From: Clostridia bacterium
GTDB taxonomy: Bacteria; Bacillota; Clostridia; Christensenellales; UBA1242
Direction of reading: 5' to 3'
DNA length: 64,000 bases
NCBI GenBank assembly: GCA_900753315.1
Contig: CAADYP010000010.1
Location: 35,678-99,677, forward strand
Shown: positions 7,136 to 16,960 of the stretch, piece after piece
Layout: each line of letters starts with the position of its first letter
Numbering within the stretch: the first letter of the stretch is position 1
Notes under the pieces: generated by a model
Told to the model about the DNA's origin: nothing
Databases searched by the model: none
Seen by the model: the letters and a program-made list of their open reading frames with translations, nothing else
Position numbers and translations under genes: made by a program

Positions 7136-10100
7136 ATGAAAAAAGTTGTTGACGGGAACACCGCTGCCGCCATGGTAGCATACAAATTGTCGGAAGTCAT
7201 TCCAATTTACCCAATCACTCCATCTTCACCAATGGCGGAATACTGTGATGGAGAAGTGTCAGTTGGACACAAAAACATTTTTGAAGAACTTCCTACCTTG
7301 ATTGAAATGCAATCAGAAGCAGGCGTTGCTGGCACTTTGCATGGAAGTCTTTGTGCTGGTGCAATGACCACAACTTTCACATCGAGCCAAGGTCTTCTGC
7401 TGATGATTCCAAATCTCTATAAACTTGCTGGCGAACATTTGCCTTGCGTTGTTCATGTTGCGGCAAGAAGCCTTGCAACTCACGCTCTTTCAATTTTTGG
7501 TGACCACAGTGATGTTATGGCAACTCGTCAAACTGGTTGCATCTTGCTCTCATCTGCTTCTGTCCAACAAGCTCATGACTTTGCTCTTATTGCTCATATC
7601 TTGGCTTACAAAACCTCCCTCCCTGTAATTCATTTCTTTGATGGATTTAGGACTTCTCATGAAATTCAAAAAATTGAAGTCGTAAGTGACGATACAATCA
7701 AAGCAATGCTCCCAGCAGAAGAAATCAAAACATTTAGAGAAAGTCGCATGACACCTGATGCTCCTTATCAAAAAGGCACAGCACAAAACCCTGATGTATT
7801 TTTCCAAAATAGAGAACTCTCATCTCCTGCTTACAGAAAAGTTTTCAAAGTTTTGAATGACATTTTAAAACAATTTGCATCTCTCACAGGTCGCAAATAT
7901 TCTGCCTATGACCTTATTGGCATCAAAAAACCAAAAAATTTGATTGTAAGCATGGGCTCTTCTTGTGAATGTATTGAAGAAGTTTTGGAAAATGACAAAA
8001 CTCTTTCAAAAGACACTGCTCTTTTAAACACACACCTTTATCGTCCATTTGATTATGAAAAATTTTCCAAAGCAATCCCTGCAAGTGTAGAAAAAATTGT
8101 TGTTTTGGACAGAACAAAAGAATGTGGCGCAAGAGAACCACTTTATCTTGATGTAGTCACCGCTTTGAAAGACCGTCCAGAAATCAAAATTGTTGGTGGA
8201 AGATATGGTCTTGGCGGGAAAGAATTTACACCAAGCATGGTAAAAGCAGTTATCAAAAATTTTGACAACATGAAAGATGACTTCACAGTTGGGATTGATG
8301 ATGATGTTTCAAACTCATCTTTGCCACTTGAAGACTATCACACAAACACAAAAGCATTTCAAATGAAATTTTATGGGCTCGGCTCTGACGGAACTGTTTC
8401 CGCAAGCAAAAGCACAATCAAAATTTTGGGAGACGAACTCGACAAATATGTTCAAGGCTATTTTGAATACGACAGCAAAAAGAGTGGAAGTTTGACACGC
8501 TCCCATGTCAGAGTAAGCGACAAACCAATCAAAAGCACCTACCTCGTGCAAAAAGCGGACATTGTTTCAATCAGCAATTTCTCATTTGTTCACAAATACA
8601 ACTGTCTTGAAGGTTTGAAAGAAAACGGAAAAGTTTTGATAAATTCTGTTTTCTCCGCTGACGAAGTGGACAAAGTTTTACCTGACATCTACAAAAAAGA
8701 ATTGCAAGCAAAGCATGCCAGTCTTTATGTGGTAAACGCACAAAAAATCGCTGAAGAAGTCGGACTTGGAAACAAAATAAATATGATTATGCAAACCGCA
8801 CTCTTCAAAGTTTCAAACATAATTCCATTTAAAGATGCAAAAGAACAAATTGAAAAATATATCAAAAAAACTTTTGCAAAGAAAGGTCAAAAGGTTGTTG
8901 ACAAAAACATAAAAGCAATGCAACTTGCTGATGACAAAATTGAAAAAGTAGATATTTCAAAATTCACTTTCAAAGGCTTGGAACTTGAAAAGAAAAACAT
9001 TTCAGACAAGTTCTACCAAAAGATTATGCGTCCTATTGAAGAACTCCAAGGTGACAAACTTCCTGTTTCAGCATTTGACAAAGCGGGAAGAATCCCAAGC
9101 GGAACAGCAGAATTTGAAAAACGTGGCATAGCAGCCCACCTTCCTTTGTGGCTTCCAAAAAATTGTATCCAATGCGGGCAATGCGTAATCTCTTGTCCAC
9201 ACAATGCAATTCGTCCAGTTTTGGTAAAAGGCGAGACCCCAGAAGAACTCGAGTTTGCAGCAGCATTTGGAATGAATGGCTATTATTATCGTTTGCAAGT
9301 CAGCCCAGAAGATTGCACAGGCTGTGGAGTTTGTGCAAACAACTGTATTGCAAAAAACAAAGCACTTGAAATGAAAATGGCAAATGAAATTTTGGAACAA
9401 GAAAAGAAAAATTATGCTCTCACCCAAACTTTGAAAACCGAAAAAGAAACACCATTCTCAACAGATATGCCAAAAGGACTTCAATTCAAAGATTGCTATT
9501 TTGGTTTTTCTGGTGCTTGTGGTGGCTGTGGCGAAACTCCTTATATCAAACTTGCAACAACCCTTTTTGGTGACAGAATGGTGATCGCAAACGCAACTGG
9601 ATGCTCAAGCATATATGGTGGTTCTTTCCCATCTTGTCCATATCTCAAAGACGAAAACGGCAAAGGTCCAGCATGGGCAAATTCACTCTTTGAAGACAAT
9701 GCAGAATTTGGACTTGGCATAAAACTTGGCAGCAAATATGCAACAAAATCAAACGAGAGTGTTTGGATAATTGGTGGAGATGGCTGGGCTTATGACATTG
9801 GATATGGCGGTCTAGACCATATTTTGAACGGCAAAGCAAATGTAAATATACTTGTTCTTGACACAGAAGTTTATTCAAACACAGGCGGACAAGCATCAAA
9901 ATCAACTCCACGTGGTGCGATGGTAAAATTTGCAAACTCCGGCAAGCAAACAAAGAAGAAAAACTTGGTGGCACTTGCCATTGCTTCAAAAAATTGTTAT
10001 GTGGCACAAGTCAGCCTTGGTGCAAACATGAACCAATGCATAAAAGCATTCAAAGAAGCAGAGGCATTTGACGGCCCAAGTTTGATTGTAGCCTACTCAC

Positions 10101-10393
10101 CTTGCATAAACCATGGTTTTGATATGTCTCAAACAACAACCGAAATGCGTAAAGCGGTTGAATGTGGATATTGGTCACTTTTGAGATACAACCCACAAAC
10201 ATCACAACTTTCGCTTGACAGCAACAGCGACTTTGACAAATATGATGATTATATCAATGGCGAAAGTCGTTTCAGTGCCATCAAAGAACTCAAGGGTGAA
10301 GAAGCAAAAGTTTTGCTTAACGAAAGCAAAAATGACGCAAGAGAAAGAATTGAAACAATCAAAAAATTCATAAACAAAAACGAAAATGCGTAA
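7136..10393 (+). CDS. nifJ: Pyruvate:ferredoxin (flavodoxin) oxidoreductase
   Basis: Oxidatively decarboxylates pyruvate to acetyl-CoA and reduces ferredoxin, a central step of clostridial fermentation. The 1085-residue single chain shows the N-terminal pyruvate-binding domain (IYPITPSSPMAE near residue 22), the CoA-binding domain, two [4Fe-4S] motifs (CIQCGQCVISCP near 676 and CTGCGVCANNC near 727), a third-cluster Cys in CGGCGETP near 797, and the thiamine diphosphate region ending in GGDGWAYDIGYGGLDH. It is shorter than many PFORs (about 1170), mainly at the C terminus. TAGGAGAT precedes the ATG. It is transcribed alone. Confidence 0.97.
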   Translation: MKKVVDGNTAAAMVAYKLSEVIPIYPITPSSPMAEYCDGEVSVGHKNIFEELPTLIEMQSEAGVAGTLHGSLCAGAMTTTFTSSQGLLLMIPNLYKLAGEHLPCVVHVAARSLATHALSIFGDHSDVMATRQTGCILLSSASVQQAHDFALIAHILAYKTSLPVIHFFDGFRTSHEIQKIEVVSDDTIKAMLPAEEIKTFRESRMTPDAPYQKGTAQNPDVFFQNRELSSPAYRKVFKVLNDILKQFASLTGRKYSAYDLIGIKKPKNLIVSMGSSCECIEEVLENDKTLSKDTALLNTHLYRPFDYEKFSKAIPASVEKIVVLDRTKECGAREPLYLDVVTALKDRPEIKIVGGRYGLGGKEFTPSMVKAVIKNFDNMKDDFTVGIDDDVSNSSLPLEDYHTNTKAFQMKFYGLGSDGTVSASKSTIKILGDELDKYVQGYFEYDSKKSGSLTRSHVRVSDKPIKSTYLVQKADIVSISNFSFVHKYNCLEGLKENGKVLINSVFSADEVDKVLPDIYKKELQAKHASLYVVNAQKIAEEVGLGNKINMIMQTALFKVSNIIPFKDAKEQIEKYIKKTFAKKGQKVVDKNIKAMQLADDKIEKVDISKFTFKGLELEKKNISDKFYQKIMRPIEELQGDKLPVSAFDKAGRIPSGTAEFEKRGIAAHLPLWLPKNCIQCGQCVISCPHNAIRPVLVKGETPEELEFAAAFGMNGYYYRLQVSPEDCTGCGVCANNCIAKNKALEMKMANEILEQEKKNYALTQTLKTEKETPFSTDMPKGLQFKDCYFGFSGACGGCGETPYIKLATTLFGDRMVIANATGCSSIYGGSFPSCPYLKDENGKGPAWANSLFEDNAEFGLGIKLGSKYATKSNESVWIIGGDGWAYDIGYGGLDHILNGKANVNILVLDTEVYSNTGGQASKSTPRGAMVKFANSGKQTKKKNLVALAIASKNCYVAQVSLGANMNQCIKAFKEAEAFDGPSLIVAYSPCINHGFDMSQTTTEMRKAVECGYWSLLRYNPQTSQLSLDSNSDFDKYDDYINGESRFSAIKELKGEEAKVLLNESKNDARERIETIKKFINKNENA

Positions 10394-10414
10394 ATTTAAC
10401 TAACGAAAAAAGAT

Positions 10415-10443
10415 TTGACAAAACGGCAAAAATTGTATAAAAT
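10415..10443 (+). promoter_or_regulatory. Promoter of the GDPD gene
   Basis: TTGACA and TAAAAT separated by 17 bases, about 30 bases before the ATG at 10474. Confidence 0.75.
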
Positions 10444-10473
10444 ACAAAAATCAATAATAAAAGGTTGAAAAAA

Positions 10474-11202
10474 ATGGATTTATTTAAGACTTGGTTGGTG
10501 GAAACACCTATTGCACATAGAGGACTTCACGACAAAAACATTCCTGAAAATTCTTTGGGAGCGTTTGCAAAAGCGATTGAAAAAGGATTCGCTATCGAAC
10601 TTGATGTTCAACTTCTTGCTGACGACACAGTTGTTGTTTTCCATGACGACTCACTCGCCCGCATGACAGGAAATGATGGCTATATCAAATATCTCAACAA
10701 AGAAGACCTCAAAGCACTCAAACTCAAAGGCACAAAAGAAAACATCCCGACTTTGAAAGAAGTTTTGGATTTGGTAGATGGAAGAGTTCCACTTCTTATA
10801 GAAATCAAAAACAAATATAAAGTAGGCAAACTCGAACAAGCCGTTCTTGACATTCTAAAAAACTATCATGGCGAATTTGCAATTCAATCTTTCAATCCTC
10901 TTTCTTTGGGATATGTAAAAAAACACGCCCCACAAATTTTGAGAGGTCAACTTTCAGGAAATTTCAAAAAAGGCGATGCATCTTGGATAAAGAGATATTT
11001 GCTCAAGCGTATGCGTTTCAACAAAAAAGTCAGCCAACCTGATTTCATTTCATACGAAGCCGCAGCACTCCCAAACCGTTATGTCAAAAAATATAAAAAC
11101 TTGCCACTTCTTGCATGGACAGTAAAAAGCAAGGAAGAATATTTGAAAGTTGTTAAATATTGCGACAACATCATCTTTGAAAAATTTGACCCAGAAATTT
11201 AA
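10474..11202 (+). CDS. Glycerophosphodiester phosphodiesterase family protein
   Basis: Hydrolyses glycerophosphodiesters to an alcohol and glycerol 3-phosphate. The active-site pattern is intact: AHRG near residue 15, PENS, ELDVQ (acidic metal ligands) near 45 and FHDD near 60, then EIKNK near 110 and the end pattern LLAWTV near residue 215. No signal peptide, so it is a cytoplasmic form. An upstream in-frame TTG at 10465 touches the AAAGG box directly, so the ATG 9 bases beyond the box is the better start (242 residues). Its own promoter and terminator make it monocistronic. Confidence 0.9.
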   Translation: MDLFKTWLVETPIAHRGLHDKNIPENSLGAFAKAIEKGFAIELDVQLLADDTVVVFHDDSLARMTGNDGYIKYLNKEDLKALKLKGTKENIPTLKEVLDLVDGRVPLLIEIKNKYKVGKLEQAVLDILKNYHGEFAIQSFNPLSLGYVKKHAPQILRGQLSGNFKKGDASWIKRYLLKRMRFNKKVSQPDFISYEAAALPNRYVKKYKNLPLLAWTVKSKEEYLKVVKYCDNIIFEKFDPEI

Positions 11203-11240
11203 TAAGTCAAATTAAGTCAAACAGACATTATTACAAATAC

Positions 11241-11270
11241 AAAAAGACACCAGAATTGGTGTCTTTTTTT
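11241..11270 (+). terminator. Terminator between the convergent GDPD and glmS genes
   Basis: AAAAAGACACC and GGTGTCTTTTTTT form a near-perfect stem with T runs on both strands, so it can serve both genes. Confidence 0.85.
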
Positions 11271-11298
11271 CGTCATCTATTGGTTTGATTTTCGAGTT

Positions 11299-13050
11299 TT
11301 ATTCAACAGTAACCGACTTCGCAAGATTTCGCGGTTTATCAGGATTAAAACCCTTTTTTATTGAAAACTTCATCGCAAACAGTTGCAATGGGACAATACT
11401 CACAATCGGCATTAGGCACTCTTCAAAATCAGCAAGCGGAAGAGCAAAATCAACTTCAACATTTGGTTTTAAATTTGACACAAACAAAACCCTTCCTCCT
11501 CTTGCACGCACTTCTTGAATGTTACTCTCAATTTTTTCTTTCAAATCTTTTTGCGTCAAAATTACGACAACCAATGTTTTGTCATCAACAAGAGCCAGTG
11601 AGCCATGCTTCAATTCCCCTGCGGGTATCCCCAGACAATTTATATAAGCAATTTCTTTCAATTTCAATGCTGCCTCCAAACTTGTTACGCTGTCCTGAGT
11701 TCGACCTATGAAAAATATTTGTCTAAAGTTGAAAAGTTCTTTAAACAAACCTTCATCAAAATCTTGTATATCAAAATTCAAAACAAACTTTTTCAATATT
11801 TGTTGAAGTTTTTTGTTTCTTGAAATTTTCAAGGCAAAAATCAAAAGTGTAAAAACTTGTGCAGTATATGCTTTTGTAGATGCAACAGCAATCTCCTTCC
11901 CCGCAAAGGTCGGCAAAACAAAGTCTGCAAGTTTGTTCAGCGAACAATAAGGCACATTTGTAACACACATGCTTGTGCACTCTTTTTCTTTAACCAAATT
12001 TGCACATGCAATGGTGTCCGCAGTCTCCCCACTTTGGCTCACAAAAACATAAAGACAATTTTTGTCAAAAACATTGTCACAATATCGAAATTCACTTGCA
12101 ATAGAAACATCACATTTTTTGCCACAAAATTTCTGGATAAATTGTGCTCCCATCAAGCATGCATGATAAGCCGTTCCACACGCTACAAAATGGAATGATT
12201 TAAATTTTGACAGTTTTTCAAACTCTTGCTTGCTTAAAACTTCTTCCGAAAAATATTTAAAAAATGTTCGCTTTAAAATCACAGGCTGTTCTTTTATTTC
12301 TTTCAACATAAAATATTTTTCATTCAGTTTTTCTTCGCCAAAATCAAAATTTTGAATGGACACGGAAGCCTTTTTTACTTGTTTGCAATTCTTATCATAA
12401 AAAGTTATCTTTCCTTTTTCGACTTCTGCAAACTCATCATCATTCAAAATGAAGCACTCACAAAAACGCCCAGCAAAAACAGAGATATCGCTTGCAATCA
12501 CACAGCCGTCTTTGTTTTTTGCAATCATGAGCGGACTTTTGCGTTTCCCAATCCAAATCTTGTCTTTCCCCTTTTCAATCATGCAAACTGCAAAACTTCC
12601 ACTTGCCAAAGCACAACCGTTTATCAATTTTTCTATTGTCTTCCCACTTTGCAAAGCAATGACATTTAACAAAATCTCTGTGTCAGTTTGAGATAAAAGA
12701 TTCGTTTCTTTCAAATATTTGTCCTGCAAATCTTTAAAATTCTCTATTATTCCATTGTGCACCATGGCAAAATTTTCATCAAATGAGACCTGTGGATGAG
12801 CATTTTCTTCACAAACCTTTCCGTGAGTCGCCCACCTAGTATGGCCAATCGCAACTTTCGCCATGAGATTTTGGGGCAATTTGTTTTCAAGATTTTTTAT
12901 TTCACCAACCGCCTTGACAACATTTAATCCATTCTCTGACACAAAAGCAATTCCACTTGAATCGTAACCACGATATTCAAGTTTTTTCAAACCTATCAAA
13001 ACATAATTAACACAATATTCAAAGCCAATTTCAGCACATACTCCGCACAT
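11299..13050 (-). CDS. glmS: Glutamine-fructose-6-phosphate aminotransferase
   Basis: Makes glucosamine 6-phosphate, the first committed step to UDP-GlcNAc and peptidoglycan. Cys2 of MCGV is the glutaminase nucleophile. The family motifs LEYRGYDSSGIAF, GHTRWATHG and SQTDTE follow. Two SIS isomerase domains start near residue 285 (CGTAYHACLMGAQF, SQSGETADT), and the protein ends in the conserved KSVTVE. At 583 residues it is slightly short. TAGGAGAT lies 5 bases before the ATG. No glmS ribozyme is visible in the 130 bases upstream, so control differs from Bacillus. Confidence 0.96.
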   Translation of the reverse strand: MCGVCAEIGFEYCVNYVLIGLKKLEYRGYDSSGIAFVSENGLNVVKAVGEIKNLENKLPQNLMAKVAIGHTRWATHGKVCEENAHPQVSFDENFAMVHNGIIENFKDLQDKYLKETNLLSQTDTEILLNVIALQSGKTIEKLINGCALASGSFAVCMIEKGKDKIWIGKRKSPLMIAKNKDGCVIASDISVFAGRFCECFILNDDEFAEVEKGKITFYDKNCKQVKKASVSIQNFDFGEEKLNEKYFMLKEIKEQPVILKRTFFKYFSEEVLSKQEFEKLSKFKSFHFVACGTAYHACLMGAQFIQKFCGKKCDVSIASEFRYCDNVFDKNCLYVFVSQSGETADTIACANLVKEKECTSMCVTNVPYCSLNKLADFVLPTFAGKEIAVASTKAYTAQVFTLLIFALKISRNKKLQQILKKFVLNFDIQDFDEGLFKELFNFRQIFFIGRTQDSVTSLEAALKLKEIAYINCLGIPAGELKHGSLALVDDKTLVVVILTQKDLKEKIESNIQEVRARGGRVLFVSNLKPNVEVDFALPLADFEECLMPIVSIVPLQLFAMKFSIKKGFNPDKPRNLAKSVTVE

Positions 13051-13128
13051 ATAAATCTCCTAAAAATACTTTTACGACAAAACTCGCACTATTAAATCTA
13101 TATGTTTAGCGACCAAAATTTGAAACAT

Positions 13129-13156
13129 AAAAAAAGAAAACAGAGACACATTCTCT
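13129..13156 (-). terminator. Terminator behind rsmD
   Basis: On the minus strand an AGAGA/TCTCT stem precedes a T-rich run, 25 bases after the rsmD stop codon. Confidence 0.5.
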
Positions 13157-13180
13157 ATTTCCAATTCGTATAAATTTTGT

Positions 13181-13711
13181 TTAAATTTTCAAATATGTCA
13201 AAGTGATGTTGCCATATTTTTTTTCATCGAAAACTTGAAAATTTCCATAATAAAATTCATCCCCACTTGCGTGTTCACAAACAACAATTCCGTCTGCAGA
13301 AACCAATTTTTTATCATAAATTATTGGTAAGACTTTTTCATAAAGGCCACTTTTGTATGGTGGGTCAAGAATAATCAAATCAAAACTCTCTTTGCATTGC
13401 ATCAAAAAAGTGACTGCATCGCATTTGAAAACTTTTTGTTCAATGCCAAGATTTTTTAAATTTTCTTTTGTCATATTTACACTGCGATAATCTTTATCAA
13501 CAAACACAACCTTTCCCGCACCACGGCTTAACGCTTCAATACCCATTGCACCTGTTCCACAAAAAAGATCAAGCACATTTTTGTCAGGCAAAAAAAATTG
13601 AAGTTTGACGAACAATGCTTGTCTAACTTTGTCCGTAGTTGGCCTTATGTGATCGTATTTGTTTTCCAATAATCTGCGACCTTTATATTTCCCGGAATCC
13701 ACTCTCATCAT
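13181..13711 (-). CDS. rsmD: 16S rRNA (guanine-966-N2)-methyltransferase
   Basis: SAM-dependent methylation of G966 in 16S rRNA. The sequence shows the family start RVDSGKYKGRRL, the SAM site VLDLFCGTGAMGIEALSRGA and the catalytic LDPPY. I place the start at the ATG giving MMRVDSGKY because RsmD proteins begin there. An in-frame TTG at 13756 would add 15 residues and overlap alr by four bases, but neither start has a clear ribosome site. It lies directly behind alr and is probably co-transcribed with it. Confidence 0.88.
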   Translation of the reverse strand: MMRVDSGKYKGRRLLENKYDHIRPTTDKVRQALFVKLQFFLPDKNVLDLFCGTGAMGIEALSRGAGKVVFVDKDYRSVNMTKENLKNLGIEQKVFKCDAVTFLMQCKESFDLIILDPPYKSGLYEKVLPIIYDKKLVSADGIVVCEHASGDEFYYGNFQVFDEKKYGNITLTYLKI

Positions 13712-13752
13712 ATGTTTATAATAACACTTTTGCATATATTTTTCAAATAATC

Positions 13753-14751
13753 TCAAACAATTTTTGTCTTGCCTCTAAAATTTGAAAATCCTGTCAAAAT
13801 TTCATAACTAATTGTTTCAGATTTTTTTGCCATATACTCAGCATCAGCCATAACAACAACTTCATCACCTATAGACACACTTTCATCGACCTCAACAAAA
13901 AACGCGTCCATGCAAATATTTCCAGTAGTTTTTCTCTTTTTGCCATTTATGAAAACTTCAAATTTCCCACTCATATTTCTTCTCAAACCATCGCCATAAC
14001 CCACTGGAACTATGGCAAAAAATGTATCCCTATGTGCAAAAAAGTGTGTTCCGTAACCGATTTTTTCACCTTTGCTTGCAAAAAAGACTTTTGAAACATA
14101 CGAACAAATTTTTAAAACTGGTTTTAGACTTTTGTCACCATAACCATACATTCCAATCCCAAGCCTCAATATATCAAAATCAAAATCATAATCAAAAATT
14201 CCACTTCCACCAAAACAAATTGGTGCATTTTGAGTAATTTCACTTCTCAACATTTGAAAATTTTTCTCTTCATTTTTAGTAATTTTTTTATTGTCAGTGC
14301 ATGAAAAATGCGTATATATAGACTTCAATTTAATTTTTTCATATTCAAGCACATCATTGATAAGTCTCATTGCCAATGGACTTTTCACTCCAAAGCGATT
14401 CATTCCGCAATTTATTTTCAAGTGAATTGATTGTCGCATATCTTTCTTCAAACAATCCATCAAATCATTTTCGTCATCTACCATAACATCAATTTTATTC
14501 TTTCTGCATGTTTTGTAATCATCCACTTTTGAACAAATCAAAATTGGTAGTTCTGTCAACTCTCGCACTTTAACCGCCTCTTCAACACTTACTACCCCAA
14601 ACATATCAACATGTTCATCAATCAATTTCACAATCTCTCTTAAACCATGCCCATAAGCATTGGACTTGACCATTGCACAAATTTTTTTAGATTTGAAATG
14701 GTTGATATTAGAAATCAAATTATCGTGATTTATATACTTGAAATTTTTCAT
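13753..14751 (-). CDS. alr: Alanine racemase
   Basis: Interconverts L- and D-alanine for cell-wall synthesis. Lys29 in AMVKSNAYGHG is the PLP-binding lysine. The opposite catalytic Tyr lies in IGYGTHFFA (about residue 243), followed by PVGYGDGLRR and GNICMDAFFVEVD. At 332 residues it is 30-50 shorter than most alanine racemases, with a trimmed C-terminal beta domain ending at SYEILTGFSNFRGKTKIV. No Shine-Dalgarno sequence is apparent before the ATG. The downstream rsmD is coupled or nearly so. Confidence 0.92.
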   Translation of the reverse strand: MKNFKYINHDNLISNINHFKSKKICAMVKSNAYGHGLREIVKLIDEHVDMFGVVSVEEAVKVRELTELPILICSKVDDYKTCRKNKIDVMVDDENDLMDCLKKDMRQSIHLKINCGMNRFGVKSPLAMRLINDVLEYEKIKLKSIYTHFSCTDNKKITKNEEKNFQMLRSEITQNAPICFGGSGIFDYDFDFDILRLGIGMYGYGDKSLKPVLKICSYVSKVFFASKGEKIGYGTHFFAHRDTFFAIVPVGYGDGLRRNMSGKFEVFINGKKRKTTGNICMDAFFVEVDESVSIGDEVVVMADAEYMAKKSETISYEILTGFSNFRGKTKIV

Positions 14752-14911
14752 ACTTATTTATATTAAAAGAAAAAAATAAAGGTGCTTTGTTTTATTCAAA
14801 AACAAGTTGAATGATTTTTTGTGTCGAAAGTTACTACATTTTGACGAAATATTGGCGTCACTCATAAGTAATTTTATTTTAATTCTTGTAAAATCAAAAT
14901 CAGGAGGACTT

Positions 14912-15094
14912 ATGAACAAAATTCCTAGATACACATTGAGAATTCCCGCTTATTTGCAAGAAAAAATAAAATTCATGGCAGAATATAACGGCAGAAGCAA
15001 AAATAAAGAGATTGAAATAGCAATAAAACGCTACATAAATGATTTCGAGAGGCTTCACGGAAACATCGAAGTAAGTGGAGATTTGGACGACTAA
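14912..15094 (+). CDS. Arc-like ribbon-helix-helix DNA-binding protein
   Basis: A 60-residue protein with the ribbon-helix-helix layout: a beta strand (PRYTLRIPAYLQEKI), helix 1 (EKIKFMAEYNG), then the turn and helix 2 (SKNKEIEIAIKRYINDFERL). This resembles Arc/MetJ-type repressors that bind DNA as dimers. The C terminus is acidic. CAGGAGG lies 5 bases before the ATG; longer in-frame starts upstream lack a ribosome site. No toxin-like partner lies next to it, so a free-standing regulator is likelier than an antitoxin. Target unknown. Confidence 0.75.
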   Translation: MNKIPRYTLRIPAYLQEKIKFMAEYNGRSKNKEIEIAIKRYINDFERLHGNIEVSGDLDD

Positions 15095-15122
15095 AATTTT
15101 CAAAATTAAATCAATATTTTAA

Positions 15123-15151
15123 TTGACAAGAGAAAAAATGTGTTGTATAAT
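15123..15151 (+). promoter_or_regulatory. Consensus promoter of tRNA-Lys
   Basis: TTGACA and TATAAT with a 17-base spacer, about 45 bases before the tRNA. Confidence 0.85.
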
Positions 15152-15197
15152 ACACATAGTTTTTCATTGCTGAAATTAAAAGCGAAGAAAAATATTT

Positions 15198-15273
15198 GGG
15201 TTGCTAGCTCAGTTGGTAGAGCATTCGACTCTTAATCGAAGGGTCCGGGGTTCGAGCCCCCGGCAACCCACCA
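15198..15273 (+). tRNA. tRNA-Lys (anticodon CTT)
   Basis: A full cloverleaf: acceptor GGGTTGC pairs with GCAACCC, a D arm, an anticodon stem TTCGA/TCGAA around loop CTCTTAA with anticodon CTT, and a T arm CCGGGGTTCGAGCCCCCGG. The 3' CCA is encoded at 15271-15273. Confidence 0.97.
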
Positions 15274-15280
15274 TATTCTG

Positions 15281-15306
15281 AACTTGCATTTTGCAAGTTT
15301 TTTTTA
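15281..15306 (+). terminator. Terminator of tRNA-Lys
   Basis: AACTTGC and GCAAGTT arms with a four-base loop, then a T run. Confidence 0.85.
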
Positions 15307-15576
15307 TTTTTAAACATTATTCTTTTTTGTATCATACCATTTAAAAACTAATACTCTAACGCTCAAATCTCTATTACACCCCCTCTTTTTGCTTGGATAT
15401 ACGAAATAACAAAAAGACATGGGCATCGAAATAGTAATGACAATTTTGAATAAAAAGCAGCAAAAATATGCATAGTTAAAAAATTTTAAATTTTTATTTG
15501 GAAGTTTCTTTATAATGTGATACAATATGTTTACATCAAAAAAATTTAGAAAAATAATAAGGAAGAAAAAGCACAT

Positions 15577-16776
15577 ATGATTATCACATTGGTTACAGAT
15601 CAGTTTTACAAAAACAATCACGGTACTAGCATTTCTGCACAACGTTTTTACAATGGACTCGTAGGTCGCGGGCACACGGTTAGGGTCGTTTCTATCGACA
15701 GCAACAACAACACAATTTATGCCCTGAAAGAAAGGTATTTTGGAAAACTCATCACTGGGATTATCAATTCTCAAGGTTTCCAATTTGGAAAATATGATGA
15801 AGAAATAATAAAAAGGGCTATTGAAGGTTCTGACATCGTGCATGTATATTTGCCTTTCAATATGGAGCAAAAGACTATCCAACTTTGCAGAGAAATGAAT
15901 GTTCCTTGCACAGCAGGATTTCATATTGTGCCAGAAAACATCACATCAACAATCTATCTCAACAAATTGCCACTTGCAAACAATGCTTTGTGGTCAAGTT
16001 TCTATAACACAACTTATAGATATATAAAACACATTCACTGCCCATCTTTGATGGTGGCAAAACAACTTGAAAACCATGGTTATCATTCAAATTTGCACAT
16101 CATTTCAAATGGCTATAACGATATATTCAAGGTTGTTGAAAACGAAGAAAGACCAACAATTTTCAAAGACAAAATTTTGATTACATTTATTGGCAGATTT
16201 TCAAGAGAAAAGAGACATGACCTTATCATCAAAGCCGTAAACGAAAGCAAATATAAAGACAAAATCCAACTTGTCTTTGGTGGAAAAGGCCCAACAAAAG
16301 CAAAGATTATGAAAATGTCTCAAAAATTGCCAAATTATCCTATCTTCTCATTCTTTACAAGAGAACAACTTATTTCTCTTCTCAATTATGCTGACCTTTA
16401 CATTCACCCAGCGGACATTGAAGTTGAGGGTATGAGTTGTATTGAAGCAATCGCCTGCGGTTGCGTCCCAATTGTTTCAGACAGTCCAAAGAGTGCAACC
16501 CCACAATTTACAGTTTCAGAACACAGCAGGTTTAAACATGGTGATTACAAAGACTTGGCAAAGCAAATTGATTGGTGGATCGAGCATCCGGAAGAGCTTG
16601 CAGCCGAGAAAAAACGTATTGCAGACCACGCTCTCCGCTTTACCATTGAAAGAAGTATGGATTATTACATCAACTTCTTTGAAGATGCAATCAAAGATTG
16701 GGATAACACCTATGATGGTAAGAACAAAAAGAAAAAAATTGACACAAAAATTATCAATAATTACGAAATAAAATAG
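15577..16776 (+). CDS. GT4-family glycosyltransferase
   Basis: A 399-residue retaining glycosyltransferase of the GT-B fold. The N-terminal domain has TDQFYKNNHGTSISAQRFYNGL and a Gly/His acceptor region. The C-terminal nucleotide-sugar domain starts near residue 205 with ITFIGRFSREKRHDLIIKA, then GGKGPTKAKI and the E-x7-E region IEVEGMSCIEAIACGCVPI. No signal or membrane span, so it works at the cytoplasmic membrane face. The layout resembles diacylglycerol glucosyltransferases, which would make membrane glycolipids, but the acceptor is not certain. AAGGAAG precedes the ATG. Monocistronic. Confidence 0.85.
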   Translation: MIITLVTDQFYKNNHGTSISAQRFYNGLVGRGHTVRVVSIDSNNNTIYALKERYFGKLITGIINSQGFQFGKYDEEIIKRAIEGSDIVHVYLPFNMEQKTIQLCREMNVPCTAGFHIVPENITSTIYLNKLPLANNALWSSFYNTTYRYIKHIHCPSLMVAKQLENHGYHSNLHIISNGYNDIFKVVENEERPTIFKDKILITFIGRFSREKRHDLIIKAVNESKYKDKIQLVFGGKGPTKAKIMKMSQKLPNYPIFSFFTREQLISLLNYADLYIHPADIEVEGMSCIEAIACGCVPIVSDSPKSATPQFTVSEHSRFKHGDYKDLAKQIDWWIEHPEELAAEKKRIADHALRFTIERSMDYYINFFEDAIKDWDNTYDGKNKKKKIDTKIINNYEIK

Positions 16777-16803
16777 ATTTTTAGCCAAAAGTAAACATAA
16801 AAC

Positions 16804-16835
16804 AAAATCCACAAACATTTATTGTGGATTTTTTA
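16804..16835 (+). terminator. Terminator of the glycosyltransferase gene
   Basis: AAAATCCACA and TGTGGATTTT arms followed by T residues. Confidence 0.8.
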
Positions 16836-16960
16836 TTATTTTCACTATTGCAACTATCGCCACCTCGCCTAGCAGATAAATTTGACTATTGCATAAAAAT
16901 GTCGACAATCAGTTTTATTTTCAAGTCCAAGGTCACGCCCAAACTTTGTGCATTAAAATT

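Noticed and set aside
13051..13180. A glmS ribozyme upstream of glmS
   Set aside because: The 130-base gap shows a terminator for rsmD and a simple ribosome site, but not the conserved ribozyme core sequences.
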